A stretch of DNA of 64,000 nucleotides from Rhizobium sp. 007 (GCF_015353075.1 NZ_CP064187.1:434001-498000), one strand, 5' to 3'. Counted from the first letter of the stretch, positions 9,725 to 17,433 are shown. The notes: a model not told the origin generated them from the sequence alone. Program-made: numbers and translations.

Positions 9725-10174
9725 ATGGCTAACATAAAGATCGACGACGTTTTTTCAATGTCCTCCTTCGACCCGTCCAAGTTCGCCGAATCCTTCCGCG
9801 ACTTCGCGGAAAAAGGCGCCCAGCAGTCGCGTGAGGCCTATGCAAAGATGAAGGCCGCCGGCGAAGATGCCGGCAAGACCCTCGAAGCCACGGTTCAGAC
9901 CGCGCAGGCCGGCACGGTCGAAATCGGCCTGAAGGCGATCGACGCACTCCGCACGAACGCTGAAAATTCCCTCTCGCACATGGAAGCTCTGCTCGGTGTG
10001 AAGTCGATTGCAGAACTCGTCGAACTTCAGACCGCTTTCCTGCGCAAGCAGGCGGAACTGACCGTCGAGCAAGCGAAGTCGATGCAGGAAACCTCCAAGC
10101 AGGTTGCCGAGAAGCTCGCAAAGCCCAGCAAGGAAGCCGCCGAAAAGGTCATGGCCTCCTTTAAGGCTGCCTGA
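9725..10174 (+). CDS. phaP: Phasin (PHB granule-associated protein)
   Basis: 149-residue, highly helical, lysine/glutamate/alanine-rich protein of the phasin family, which coats polyhydroxybutyrate granules and controls their size and number. The central segment (ENSLSHMEALLGVKS, then a heptad-rich helix ending KEAAEKVMAS) is typical of phasin_2 proteins. There is no signal peptide or membrane segment. AAGGAG precedes the ATG by 9 bp. Two TGC-palindromes upstream look like PhaR operators, and a terminator follows at 10200-10227, so it is a single-gene unit. Confidence 0.88.
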   Translation: MANIKIDDVFSMSSFDPSKFAESFRDFAEKGAQQSREAYAKMKAAGEDAGKTLEATVQTAQAGTVEIGLKAIDALRTNAENSLSHMEALLGVKSIAELVELQTAFLRKQAELTVEQAKSMQETSKQVAEKLAKPSKEAAEKVMASFKAA

Positions 10175-10199
10175 TCCCATACGGGTGCAATCAAACAAA

Positions 10200-10227
10200 A
10201 GGCTGGACCGTATGTCCGGCCTTTTTG
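10200..10227 (+). terminator. Rho-independent terminator of the phasin gene
   Basis: GGCTGGAC / GTCCGGCC stem (one G-U pair) with a five-base loop, followed by TTTTT, 26 bp after the phasin stop. Confidence 0.85.
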
Positions 10228-10304
10228 TACATTGAGGGGAGATAGGACTTGAATTAATTTCCAAGTCCTCGTATGTGACCCCCGTCGCGCCGGGCGCGAT
10301 TTGT

Positions 10305-10381
10305 GCGGTTGTAGCTCAGTTGGTTAGAGCGCAGGTTTGTGGCACCTGAGGTCGGTGGTTCGAGACCACCCAACCGTACCA
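10305..10381 (+). tRNA. tRNA-His (anticodon GTG)
   Basis: 77-base cloverleaf including an encoded CCA. The acceptor is GCGGTTG paired with CAACCGT (first pair G-U). The D-arm is TAGCTCAGTTGGTTAGAGC, the anticodon loop is TTGTGGC with GTG, and the T-arm carries GGTTCGAGACC. The base before the first acceptor position is T and the discriminator is A, so the usual bacterial G-1:C73 identity pair is missing. This is the known alphaproteobacterial variant. Confidence 0.95.
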
Positions 10382-10583
10382 TTCCTCTCAAAAAACCGAA
10401 ACTCGGCAGATCCACTTCGGCCGTCCGGCTTGTTATCTGCTGAACTATTGCCCTCTGGCACCGGCTCCCTATTTAGCCACCGCAGCGCAGGTAAACTTTG
10501 TGTTATATTGCGTTGCAAAATGTGAGCCGGAATGTCATTTTGTGCCGGGGGTTACATCAGAGTGCTTTTAGAAGGAGACTTTA

Positions 10584-10829
10584 ATGTCCATTTCTCTCAA
10601 GAATCTGGATGAATCCAAAGCGATGGTGGTTTCCGCGATGAACGTTGCCGCCGAGGTCAGGAAAGCGCGTGAGGCCGTTGGGTACAGCGTAGATGATCTG
10701 GCGGTCACCTGTGGCCTCGTCACCAATGAAATCATCGAAATCGAAAATGGGGAAAATGCAGATCCTGCAAAATTGCGGCGCATTGCTGCCGCCTTGCAGG
10801 TTCCGCCGTCCGATTTCGTTCCTCTGTAA
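10584..10829 (+). CDS. Small XRE-family helix-turn-helix regulator
   Basis: 81-residue DNA-binding protein. The Cro/CI-type helix-turn-helix covers about residues 25-75 (VRKAREAVGYSVDDLAVTCG, then NEIIEIENGEN and RRIAAALQVP). A strong AGAAGGAG ribosome site lies 7 bp before the ATG. The gene stands alone between tRNA-His and a stress gene and has its own terminator. No effector domain is present, so it probably acts by DNA binding alone; targets are unknown. Confidence 0.8.
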   Translation: MSISLKNLDESKAMVVSAMNVAAEVRKAREAVGYSVDDLAVTCGLVTNEIIEIENGENADPAKLRRIAAALQVPPSDFVPL

Positions 10830-10849
10830 GGCTACACTGTGAACGAACT

Positions 10850-10882
10850 AAAAAGCCGGTCAAATTTTGACCGGCTTTTTTT
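10850..10882 (+). terminator. Rho-independent terminator after the XRE gene
   Basis: A near-perfect inverted repeat AAAAGCCGGTCAA / TTGACCGGCTTTT with a three-base loop, ending in a T-run, 20 bp after the stop. AT-rich tails on both arms would let it work on both strands. Confidence 0.88.
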
Positions 10883-10911
10883 CGGCTTTGCGCCATGCCG
10901 TCCGAAATGAT

Positions 10912-10936
10912 GGAACCTGCCCATCCTCCCGCCGTT
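10912..10936 (+). promoter_or_regulatory. General-stress (EcfG/RpoE2) promoter for the DUF4174 gene
   Basis: GGAAC at 10912-10916 and CGTT at 10933-10936 separated by 16 bases match the alphaproteobacterial EcfG consensus GGAAC-N16/17-CGTT. The start codon of the next gene is 20 bp beyond the -10 element. The match is exact, but short motifs can arise by chance. Confidence 0.6.
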
Positions 10937-10955
10937 TTACAGGTGACGGGAGAAA

Positions 10956-11399
10956 ATGAGAATGTCAAAAACGCTTCTTTACGGTGCAACCAAGGTCGAG
11001 GAGACGGACGGCGCTCAGGCGCCGGTCGCAAGTCTCGAAGAGTTCCGGTGGAAGAGCCGGGTTCTGGTCATTTTCGCCGACAGGGACAATAGTCGCGCTG
11101 CGCGCCAGGAAAACCAGCTGCTTGCCGATCGCACCGGCTTGGGCGAGCGCGACATGGTCGTTTTCAAGATTTCCGGCAGCACGGTCAAGCCGATCTTCGG
11201 CGCAGGCGGCAATCTGAATGAAGCGGCGCTTCGAAAGGAGCTTGGGGCTCCCGAGACTGGTGAATTCGGAGCCGCCCTTGTCGGCAAGGATGGGACGGTG
11301 AAGCTCAAGGTGAGCGAGCCGGTGAGCAACGGCGAACTCTTTGCCATCATCGACAGCATGCCGATGCGTGCGGCCGAAGCCCTCAAACCCGACAAGTGA
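10956..11399 (+). CDS. DUF4174 domain protein
   Basis: 147-residue protein matching the DUF4174 family as I know it: a segment around FRWKSRVLVIFADRD near residue 30, and a C-terminal FGAALVGKDGTVKLK stretch near residue 105. The fold is thought to be thioredoxin-like, but no CxxC is present here, so redox catalysis is not supported. The ATG at 10956 follows a GGGAGA ribosome site. An exact EcfG-type promoter just upstream suggests induction in the general stress response. The next small gene begins 25 bp downstream and may share the transcript. No cellular role is established. Confidence 0.72.
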   Translation: MRMSKTLLYGATKVEETDGAQAPVASLEEFRWKSRVLVIFADRDNSRAARQENQLLADRTGLGERDMVVFKISGSTVKPIFGAGGNLNEAALRKELGAPETGEFGAALVGKDGTVKLKVSEPVSNGELFAIIDSMPMRAAEALKPDK

Positions 11400-11424
11400 G
11401 CAAATCGAAGACGGAAGGAGCAGG

Positions 11425-11589
11425 ATGTCCGTTCCCAACGAACCTATCCCCGATCAGCCGCCGATGCCCGGGCCTGGCTGGAAACCGGAGCCGCCCGTCA
11501 AGGAGCCGGATCCCGATCGCCTGCCGGATGAGACGCCCAATCCCAATCCGGACGAAAACGACGAGCCTCCAAAGCAGGCCGGCGGTTAG
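11425..11589 (+). CDS. Proline-rich small acidic protein
   Basis: 54-residue ORF too short for many gene callers. About one third of its residues are proline, with many Asp/Glu, in a P-x-P-x-P pattern across the whole length; it is probably unstructured. A strong GGAAGGAG site 8 bp upstream of the ATG supports translation. It follows the DUF4174 gene closely and its stop overlaps the stop of the convergent LysR gene by 4 bp. No family is recognised; a role as a flexible or envelope-spanning peptide would be guesswork. Confidence 0.6.
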   Translation: MSVPNEPIPDQPPMPGPGWKPEPPVKEPDPDRLPDETPNPNPDENDEPPKQAGG

Positions 11590-12467
11590 AGAAATATCTG
11601 CCGTTCCGCACCGACCAGTTCCTGAAGAAAGTCGGCGACGGTGCGTACGCGCACCAGATCGCGGGCGCTCTCGTGATAGGTCGTCCAGTAGGCACGCCGG
11701 ATCGAGACATCGGGCAGTATACGAACCAGTTCGTCATACTGCCGGGCGATGTAGTCGTGCAAGATTCCGATACCGGCGCCGGAACGCACCGCTTCGGTCT
11801 GACCGGTCGCCGAGGAGATCTCAAAGCCAGCGCTCCAGTTGCGCATGACCTCGCCGGTGAAATTCAGCGATTGAGAGAAAAGCAGGTCCTCGACATAACC
11901 GATGCGGCGATGCTGCTTGAGCGCCTCGTTGTTGTCGGGTAGGCCGTTTTGTTCGGCGTAACCGCGCGAGGCGTAGAGCCCCAGCGTATAGTCGGTCAGC
12001 TTCGAAGATACGAGCCGACCCTGTTCGGGCCGTTCCAGCGTGATGGCGATGTCCGCCTCGCGTTGCGAGAGTGAAAAGGAGCGCGGCACTGGCACCAACT
12101 GGATTTTCAGCTCCGGATGACGCTCGATCAGCCGTCCGATACGCGGGGCCAAAAAGGAAACGCCGAAGCCGTCCGGCGCCCCGACGCGGACCGTGCCAGC
12201 GATAGCCGTGTCTGTGCGGCCGAGGTTGGCCTGCGCGGCGAGCATTTCCGTCTCCATCCGCTCTGCCGAGGCGAGGAACACTTCGCCTTCGGCAGTCAGT
12301 TCGCAGCCATTGGTGCGGCGAGTGAAGAGGCGAGTCTTTAGTGCCTCCTCGAGCGACGTCACGCGCCGCGAGAGGGTGGCGTGGTTAAGCCCCAGCCGCT
12401 TGGAGGCGGCAAGGATCTGCCCCGTTCTCGCTACGGCGAGGAAGATGCGGACGTCGTCCCAGTTCAT
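11586..12467 (-). CDS. LysR-family transcriptional regulator
   Basis: 293-residue LysR regulator: N-terminal winged helix (MNWDDVRIFLAVARTGQILA, with ATLSRRVTSLEEAL near residue 30) and a type-2 periplasmic-binding-like effector domain from about residue 90. It overlaps the upstream monooxygenase gene by 4 bp (ATGA), so both form one operon, divergent from iolA. The effector is unknown; the divergent layout makes iolA or its own operon the likely target. Confidence 0.85.
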   Translation of the reverse strand: MNWDDVRIFLAVARTGQILAASKRLGLNHATLSRRVTSLEEALKTRLFTRRTNGCELTAEGEVFLASAERMETEMLAAQANLGRTDTAIAGTVRVGAPDGFGVSFLAPRIGRLIERHPELKIQLVPVPRSFSLSQREADIAITLERPEQGRLVSSKLTDYTLGLYASRGYAEQNGLPDNNEALKQHRRIGYVEDLLFSQSLNFTGEVMRNWSAGFEISSATGQTEAVRSGAGIGILHDYIARQYDELVRILPDVSIRRAYWTTYHESARDLVRVRTVADFLQELVGAERQIFL

Positions 12468-12829
12468 GTCCTTAAGTCCTTGCCTAGGTCCCGAACCTCC
12501 GTCGCCAAGTGATCGCCGGTCTTTGCGCGCAGAATGACGGGATCGACATCAATGAGTGACAGCGACCTGACCATGCGGGCGGTTGACGTCTTGTACTTGA
12601 GGAAATGCGCCGTCTGGAGATGCGCTTCGTAGTCCTCCTGGCTGGCATAGACTTCGAAGATGCAGATTTTTTCCGGACGATCCTTGATCGAGACCGCGTA
12701 TAGGGTCAGCACGCCTCGTTCGGACGTGATCGACGCCTCGATTTCTTCAGCCAGGAGCGCACGATAGGCATGGAGCTCCGCAGGGTCTATCTCCAGTTCC
12801 GCCATTCTCACGACACGTTTGCCGCTCAT
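12464..12829 (-). CDS. Antibiotic-biosynthesis-monooxygenase (ABM) domain protein
   Basis: 121-residue dimeric ferredoxin-like fold protein of the ABM/YgiN type. The typical ABM features are visible: an ELEIDPAELHAYRALLAEE opening, a strand with GVLTLYAVS, then FEVYASQEDYEAHLQTAHF. Members act as cofactor-free oxygenases on quinone-like or aldehyde-stress substrates, but many lack known activity. AGGAGG lies upstream of the ATG. It is the first gene of a two-gene operon with the LysR regulator and is divergent from iolA. Confidence 0.78.
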   Translation of the reverse strand: MSGKRVVRMAELEIDPAELHAYRALLAEEIEASITSERGVLTLYAVSIKDRPEKICIFEVYASQEDYEAHLQTAHFLKYKTSTARMVRSLSLIDVDPVILRAKTGDHLATEVRDLGKDLRT

Positions 12830-12936
12830 CGATGGACGACCTCCTCTTGCGTTCGGCCTCTTGCGCGCGCGGCTGTCCAGGGTTGCGCCTTGGAGAAGGC
12901 CCGCTGGAGGAGTGCACGCACGTTAGGGCTTCGATT

Positions 12937-12979
12937 TTTGCACAACGGTTGCTTATCGCATTGCATTGATTTGTGCAAA
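12937..12979. promoter_or_regulatory. Inverted-repeat operator in the iolA/ABM-lysR divergent region
   Basis: A perfect 9-base inverted repeat TTTGCACAA (12937-12945) and TTGTGCAAA (12971-12979), with further TTGCA motifs between the arms at 12961. It lies 50-90 bp before the iolA ATG, between divergent genes, where a LysR-type regulator would be expected to bind. Confidence 0.5.
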
Positions 12980-13028
12980 TTGAAGTGCGATGATGCGCTA
13001 TCAACGGAAATCAAGAGGAGGCACATCC

Positions 13029-14525
13029 ATGCGTGAGATCGGTCATTTTATTGGCGGCAAGCATGTTGGGGGCAAAAGCGGCCGCAGCAGCAACGTCTAC
13101 AACCCGGCAACCGGTGAGGTTCAGGCGACGGTGGCGCTCGCAAGCGTCGAGGAAATCCGTGCCGCGGTCGAAAACGCCAAGGCGGCGCAGCCAAAGTGGG
13201 CCGCAACCAATCCGCAGCGCCGCGCCCGCGTCTTCTTCAAGTTCGTGGAACTCTTGAACAAGCATATGGACGAGCTTGCCGAGCTGCTCTCCAGGGAGCA
13301 CGGCAAGACCGTTGAAGACTCCAAGGGCGATATCGTCCGCGGTCTTGAAGTCTGCGAGTTCGTCTGCGGTATCCCGCATCTGCAAAAGGGCGAATTCACC
13401 GAAGGCGCAGGTCCGGCGATCGACATGTATTCCCTGCGCCAGGCCGTTGGCATTGGCGCTGGCATCACGCCATTCAACTTCCCAGCCATGATCCCGATGT
13501 GGATGTTTGCGCCGGCAATCGCCTGCGGCAACGCCTTCATCCTCAAGCCCTCCGAGCGCGACCCGTCCGTTCCTCTGCGTCTGGCCGAACTGATGATCGA
13601 AGCCGGACTTCCGGCCGGCATCCTGAACGTCGTCAACGGCGACAAGGCCGCCGTCGATGCGATCCTGACGGACCCGGATATCGGCGCCGTCACCTTCGTC
13701 GGTTCCACGCCGATCGCCCGTTACGTCTATGGCACCGCCGCCATGAACGGCAAGCGTGCCCAGTGCTTCGGCGGCGCGAAGAACCACATGATCATCATGC
13801 CGGATGCCGACTTGGACCAGGCCGTCAACGCGCTGATGGGCGCAGGCTACGGTTCGGCTGGCGAACGCTGCATGGCGATCTCGGTTGCGGTTCCCGTCGG
13901 TGAGGAAACCGCAAACCGCCTCGTCGAGAAGCTGACCCCGAAGATCGAGTCGCTTCGCATCGGCCCTTATACCGATGAGAAGGCCGACATGGGACCGCTC
14001 GTCACCAAGGAAGCCTATGCCCGCGTCAATAGCCTGATCGATCGCGGCGTCGAGCAGGGCGCGAAACTCGTCGTCGACGGCCGTGGCTTCAAGCTGCAGG
14101 GTTATGAAGACGGCTATTTCGTCGGCGGTTCGCTCTTCGATCACGTCACGCCTGACATGGATATCTACAAGACCGAAATCTTCGGACCTGTGCTTTCAGT
14201 CGTTCGCGCCAAGAACTACGAAGAGGCCCTCGATCTGCCGATGAAGCACGAATATGGCAACGGCGTCGCCATCTATACCCGCGACGGCGATGCCGCCCGC
14301 GACTTCGCCTCGCGCATCAATATTGGCATGATCGGCATCAACGTCCCGATCCCGGTTCCGCTCGCCTACCACTCCTTCGGCGGCTGGAAGGCCTCCAGCT
14401 TCGGCGACCTCAACCAGCACGGTACGGACTCGATCAAGTTCTGGACCAAGACCAAGACCGTCACCGCCCGCTGGCCGTCAGGCATCAAGGACGGCGCTGA
14501 ATTCGTCATGCCGACGATGAAGTAG
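13029..14525 (+). CDS. iolA: (Methyl)malonate-semialdehyde dehydrogenase (CoA-acylating)
   Basis: 498-residue aldehyde dehydrogenase that converts malonate semialdehyde to acetyl-CoA, and methylmalonate semialdehyde to propionyl-CoA, with NAD and CoA, in inositol and valine breakdown. Family marks are MREIGHFIGGKHV at the start, GITPFNFPAMIP (about residue 147), FVGSTPIARYV (about 222) and the catalytic cysteine in GYGSAGERCMAIS (about residue 281). The ATG at 13029 follows AGAGGAGG; an upstream ATG at 12990 lacks a site. It is divergent from an ABM-lysR operon and ends in a strong terminator. In S. meliloti the iolA gene (also called mmsA) is, as I recall, at this place, away from other iol genes. 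Confidence 0.9.
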   Translation: MREIGHFIGGKHVGGKSGRSSNVYNPATGEVQATVALASVEEIRAAVENAKAAQPKWAATNPQRRARVFFKFVELLNKHMDELAELLSREHGKTVEDSKGDIVRGLEVCEFVCGIPHLQKGEFTEGAGPAIDMYSLRQAVGIGAGITPFNFPAMIPMWMFAPAIACGNAFILKPSERDPSVPLRLAELMIEAGLPAGILNVVNGDKAAVDAILTDPDIGAVTFVGSTPIARYVYGTAAMNGKRAQCFGGAKNHMIIMPDADLDQAVNALMGAGYGSAGERCMAISVAVPVGEETANRLVEKLTPKIESLRIGPYTDEKADMGPLVTKEAYARVNSLIDRGVEQGAKLVVDGRGFKLQGYEDGYFVGGSLFDHVTPDMDIYKTEIFGPVLSVVRAKNYEEALDLPMKHEYGNGVAIYTRDGDAARDFASRINIGMIGINVPIPVPLAYHSFGGWKASSFGDLNQHGTDSIKFWTKTKTVTARWPSGIKDGAEFVMPTMK

Positions 14526-14548
14526 TATCGAAAAGCAAGTGAATACCG

Positions 14549-14574
14549 ATTGGGGGCCGCGGCCCCCAATTTTG
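14549..14574 (+). terminator. Rho-independent terminator of iolA
   Basis: A perfect 22-base palindrome, ATTGGGGGCCG joined to CGGCCCCCAAT, followed by TTTT, 23 bp after the iolA stop. Confidence 0.88.
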
Positions 14575-14623
14575 CGATTTTAAGTTGTTAAATTTGCATA
14601 CGCGCTTCTCAACATGAGGAAGA

Positions 14624-14824
14624 GTGGCTAGTTTTCGCCCAGCCGATCGCAGGTCCGTCGACCTCATGAGAAGGTCCGGTATGGACCCGGCCGCGATCGT
14701 GCGCTTTTTCGATATGATCGAGACGAAGCTCGGCGACCACTCCGAAACCAGCATGCTCTCCACCCATCCCGGTACGCCAGAGAGGAAAGAGGCCATCCTG
14801 AAATACGCCGGAAACGCCGACTGA
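14624..14824 (+). pseudogene. C-terminal remnant of an M48-type metallopeptidase
   Basis: A 66-codon ORF whose product matches only the end of M48 peptidases: RRSGMDPAAIVRFFDMI followed by LSTHPGTPERKEAIL, the conserved STHP motif after the active site. The HExxH zinc site and membrane parts are absent, and no upstream coding sequence is found before iolA. There is no convincing ribosome site. It is best read as the stump of a deleted gene rather than a working small protein. Confidence 0.6.
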
Positions 14825-14855
14825 AATGGCGCGGCCGTGGCTGGCGGTGCAAACG

Positions 14856-14870
14856 TGAATGTAAATTTCA
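14856..14870 (+). promoter_or_regulatory. Candidate iron-responsive (IRO) box upstream of rirA
   Basis: TGAATGTAAATTTCA fits TGA-N9-TCA, the iron-responsive operator linked to RirA control in rhizobia, 83 bp before the rirA start. This suggests autoregulation. The core is only six fixed bases, so chance occurrence is possible. Confidence 0.5.
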
Positions 14871-14952
14871 TATTTTGGAATTGTTCAAAACTACGAAAGC
14901 CACTATATAGCATCCATCCGGGTATCCAGCCCACGCGATTCAGGAGAACGGC

Positions 14953-15429
14953 ATGCGATTGACGAAGCAGACCAACTATGCGGTTCGCATGTTGATGTAT
15001 TGCGCTGCCAATGAAGGACATCTGAGCCGGATTCCCGAAATTGCCAAGGCATACGGGGTTTCTGAACTCTTTCTATTCAAGATTCTGCAGCCGCTGAATA
15101 AGGCGGGCCTGGTCGAAACCGTCCGGGGCCGCAACGGTGGCGTCCGGCTCGGCAAACCGGCGAAGGAGATCAGCCTCTTCGACGTCGTCAAAGTGACCGA
15201 AGACAGCTTTGCGATGGCCGAGTGCTTCGAAGACGGCGCGGTCGAATGCCCGCTGGTCGACAGCTGCGGTCTGAACACGGCGCTGCGCAAGGCGCTCAAC
15301 GCCTTCTTCGACGTGCTGGCCGAATATTCGATCGACGATCTCGTGAGGGCGCGCCCGCAGATCAACTTCCTTCTCGGCCTGACTGGCGAAGGTTACCGCA
15401 AACCCGCCATCAGCGCTCCGGCTGCCTGA
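14953..15429 (+). CDS. rirA: Rhizobial iron regulator RirA (Rrf2 family)
   Basis: 158-residue Rrf2-family repressor that senses Fe-S status and shuts iron-uptake genes when iron is plentiful. The N-terminal winged helix is typical (MRLTKQTNYAVRMLMYCA; VSELFLFKILQPL near residue 40; VRGRNGGVRL near 58). Three cysteines at positions 91, 99 and 105 (ECFED, VECPL, DSCGL) are the expected Fe-S ligands. CAGGAGAA lies upstream of the ATG. A candidate IRO box precedes the gene and a terminator follows, so it is monocistronic. It adjoins the dpp operon, which can import the haem precursor ALA in rhizobia. Confidence 0.93.
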   Translation: MRLTKQTNYAVRMLMYCAANEGHLSRIPEIAKAYGVSELFLFKILQPLNKAGLVETVRGRNGGVRLGKPAKEISLFDVVKVTEDSFAMAECFEDGAVECPLVDSCGLNTALRKALNAFFDVLAEYSIDDLVRARPQINFLLGLTGEGYRKPAISAPAA

Positions 15430-15463
15430 CGCCTGACACGTAATAGTCGAATATGCTCATTGA

Positions 15464-15493
15464 CCGCAGCTGCAGCATGCAGCTGCGGTTTTT
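15464..15493 (+). terminator. Rho-independent terminator of rirA
   Basis: An 11-base perfect stem CCGCAGCTGCA / TGCAGCTGCGG with a three-base loop, followed by TTTTT, 34 bp after the rirA stop. The rest of the 15430-15771 gap is AT-rich leader DNA for dppA with no further gene seen. Confidence 0.9.
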
Positions 15494-15771
15494 GCGTTTA
15501 GCTCCTCCAGATTGAATGCCGAGAGGCAATTTCGCGTATCCAAAAAGCGCGAAATTATACCAAAAGCGACAAAAACTCAGCTTCTTACGTCCGATTATTT
15601 CCAAATGAGGCCGATTTTTGACGGAAAATTTCTAAAGTTGTCCAACTGGAAAAATTTTCTGCGGATACCGTTGCTTTCAGCAAATAAATATCGTTCCATC
15701 GGCCCGCTGATCGGGAATATTTGTGCTCGATCTCCAAAGATCAAAAAAGAACAAACCTGGGAAACAAAATT

Positions 15772-17367
15772 ATGAAAAAGCTCTCCGTCCTGCTGGCAGC
15801 GACGGCCCTGGCTTCGGTCATGGCGACGTCGGCCTGGTCAAAAACCCTTGTCTATTGCTCTGAAGGTTCGCCGGAAGGCTTCGATCCGGGCCTCTACACC
15901 GCAGGCACGACCTTCGACGCGACCTCGCGCACGGTCTACAACCGCCTCGTCGAATTCAAGCACGGCAGCACCGAGATCGAGCCGGGTCTTGCTGAAAGCT
16001 GGACCGTTTCCGACGACGGCACGGTCTATACCTTCAAGCTGCGGTCGGGCGTCAAGTTCCAGACGACCGAGTTCTTCACGCCGACGCGCGATCTCAACGC
16101 CGACGACGTCATCTTCTCCTTCGAGCGCCAGCTGAAGGCCGACAATCCGTGGAACAAGTATGTCGAAGGCGGTTCTTACGAATACGCCGCCGGCATGGGC
16201 TTCCCGGAGCTCATCAAGTCGATCGAGAAGGTCGACGACCTGACGGTCAAGTTCACCCTGGCGCATCCTGAAGCGCCCTTCATGGCCGACCTCGCCATGG
16301 ACTTTGCTTCGATCCTGTCGAAGGAATATGCCGACAAGCTCGCGGCTGACGGCAAGATGAACCAGATGAACCAGATGCCGCTCGGCACCGGTCCGTTCAC
16401 CTTCGTCGCCTACCAGCCGGATGCCGTCATCCGCTACAAGGCCAACGAGAGCTACTTCAAGGGCAAGGAAAAGATTGACGATCTCGTTTTCGCGATCACC
16501 TCCGACGCTGCCGTCCGCGCGCAGAAGCTGAAGGCCGGCGAATGCCACATCATGCCGTACCCGAATGCTGCCGACGTAGCCGAATTGAAGAAGGACGAGA
16601 ACCTGACCGTTATGGAACAGGCCGGCCTCAACGTTTCCTACGTTGCCTACAACACGCTGATCCCGCCGTTCGACAAGGTTGAAGTCCGCAAGGCTCTCAA
16701 CATGGCGATCAACAAGCAGGCGATTATCGATGCCGTCTTCCAGGGCGCTGCAGCGATTGCCAAGAACCCGATCCCGCCGACGATGTGGTCGTATAACGAT
16801 GCCGTCGAAGACGACAAATATGATCCGGATGCGGCAAAGAAGATGCTTGCCGATGCCGGCGTCAAGGATCTCAAGATGAAGCTCTGGGCGATGCCCGTCT
16901 CGCGTCCGTACATGCTGAATGCTCGCCGCGCAGCTGAACTGATGCAGGCCGACCTCGCAAAAATCGGCGTCGAAGTCGAGATCGTGACCCATGAATGGGC
17001 CGAGTACCTGAAGCTCTCCTCCGCCAAGGACCGTGACGGTGCCGTCATCCTCGGCTGGACCGGCGACAATGGCGATCCGGACAACTTCATGGACACGCTC
17101 CTCGGCTGCGACGCTGTCGGCGGCAACAACCGCGCGCAATGGTGCAACAAGGAATTCGACGACCTGATGACCAAGGCCAAGACGACGGCAGATGTTGCCG
17201 AGCGCACCAAGGCCTACGAGCAGGCTCAGCTGATCTTCAAGAAGGAAGCTCCCTGGGCAACGCTCGACCATTCGCTCGTCTTCATTCCGGTCAGCAAGAA
17301 GGTTTCCGGCTTCGTCCAGGATCCGCTCGGCTACCACCGCTTCGACGGCGTCGACATTTCCGAATAA
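15772..17367 (+). CDS. dppA: Dipeptide ABC transporter substrate-binding protein
   Basis: 531-residue periplasmic solute-binding protein of family 5 (dipeptide/oligopeptide type). A signal peptide covers about residues 1-23 (MKKLSVLLAATALASVMA, then TSAWS). The mature N-terminus KTLVYCSEGSPEGFDPGL is typical of DppA, as are GTGPFTFVAYQPD (about residue 205) and IPPTMWSYND (about 335). The ATG at 15772 is chosen because it opens the signal peptide; an upstream TTG gives no signal. It heads dppABCDF and is separated from dppB by two strong hairpins. Rhizobial Dpp1 systems also carry delta-aminolaevulinate. Confidence 0.92.
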   Translation: MKKLSVLLAATALASVMATSAWSKTLVYCSEGSPEGFDPGLYTAGTTFDATSRTVYNRLVEFKHGSTEIEPGLAESWTVSDDGTVYTFKLRSGVKFQTTEFFTPTRDLNADDVIFSFERQLKADNPWNKYVEGGSYEYAAGMGFPELIKSIEKVDDLTVKFTLAHPEAPFMADLAMDFASILSKEYADKLAADGKMNQMNQMPLGTGPFTFVAYQPDAVIRYKANESYFKGKEKIDDLVFAITSDAAVRAQKLKAGECHIMPYPNAADVAELKKDENLTVMEQAGLNVSYVAYNTLIPPFDKVEVRKALNMAINKQAIIDAVFQGAAAIAKNPIPPTMWSYNDAVEDDKYDPDAAKKMLADAGVKDLKMKLWAMPVSRPYMLNARRAAELMQADLAKIGVEVEIVTHEWAEYLKLSSAKDRDGAVILGWTGDNGDPDNFMDTLLGCDAVGGNNRAQWCNKEFDDLMTKAKTTADVAERTKAYEQAQLIFKKEAPWATLDHSLVFIPVSKKVSGFVQDPLGYHRFDGVDISE

Positions 17368-17385
17368 CAAGAATTATGCAAGAAT

Positions 17386-17433
17386 GCCCGGCTAACGCCG
17401 GGCTGGCCGGCGGTCAGGCTCCCTGACCGCCGG
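17386..17433 (+). other. Paired intercistronic hairpins between dppA and dppB
   Basis: Two perfect hairpins follow the dppA stop: GCCCGGC-TAAC-GCCGGGC (17386-17403) and a 12-base stem CCGGCGGTCAGG / CCTGACCGCCGG with a three-base loop (17407-17433). Neither is followed by a T-run, so they are more likely to stabilise the dppA message, or partly terminate, than to end the operon. This fits the usual excess of binding protein over permease. Confidence 0.7.

Noticed and set aside
13011..14144. 377-codon open frame on the minus strand opposite iolA
   Set aside because: Shadow of iolA with no motifs and no start signal.
14549..14574. Perfect GC-rich palindrome after iolA as a recombination site
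   Set aside because: Position after a stop codon and the T-run make it a plain terminator.
15838..17370. 510-codon open frame on the minus strand opposite dppA
   Set aside because: It mirrors dppA codon positions, has His/Asp/Val-rich shadow composition, no ribosome site and no domain; dppA is certain.
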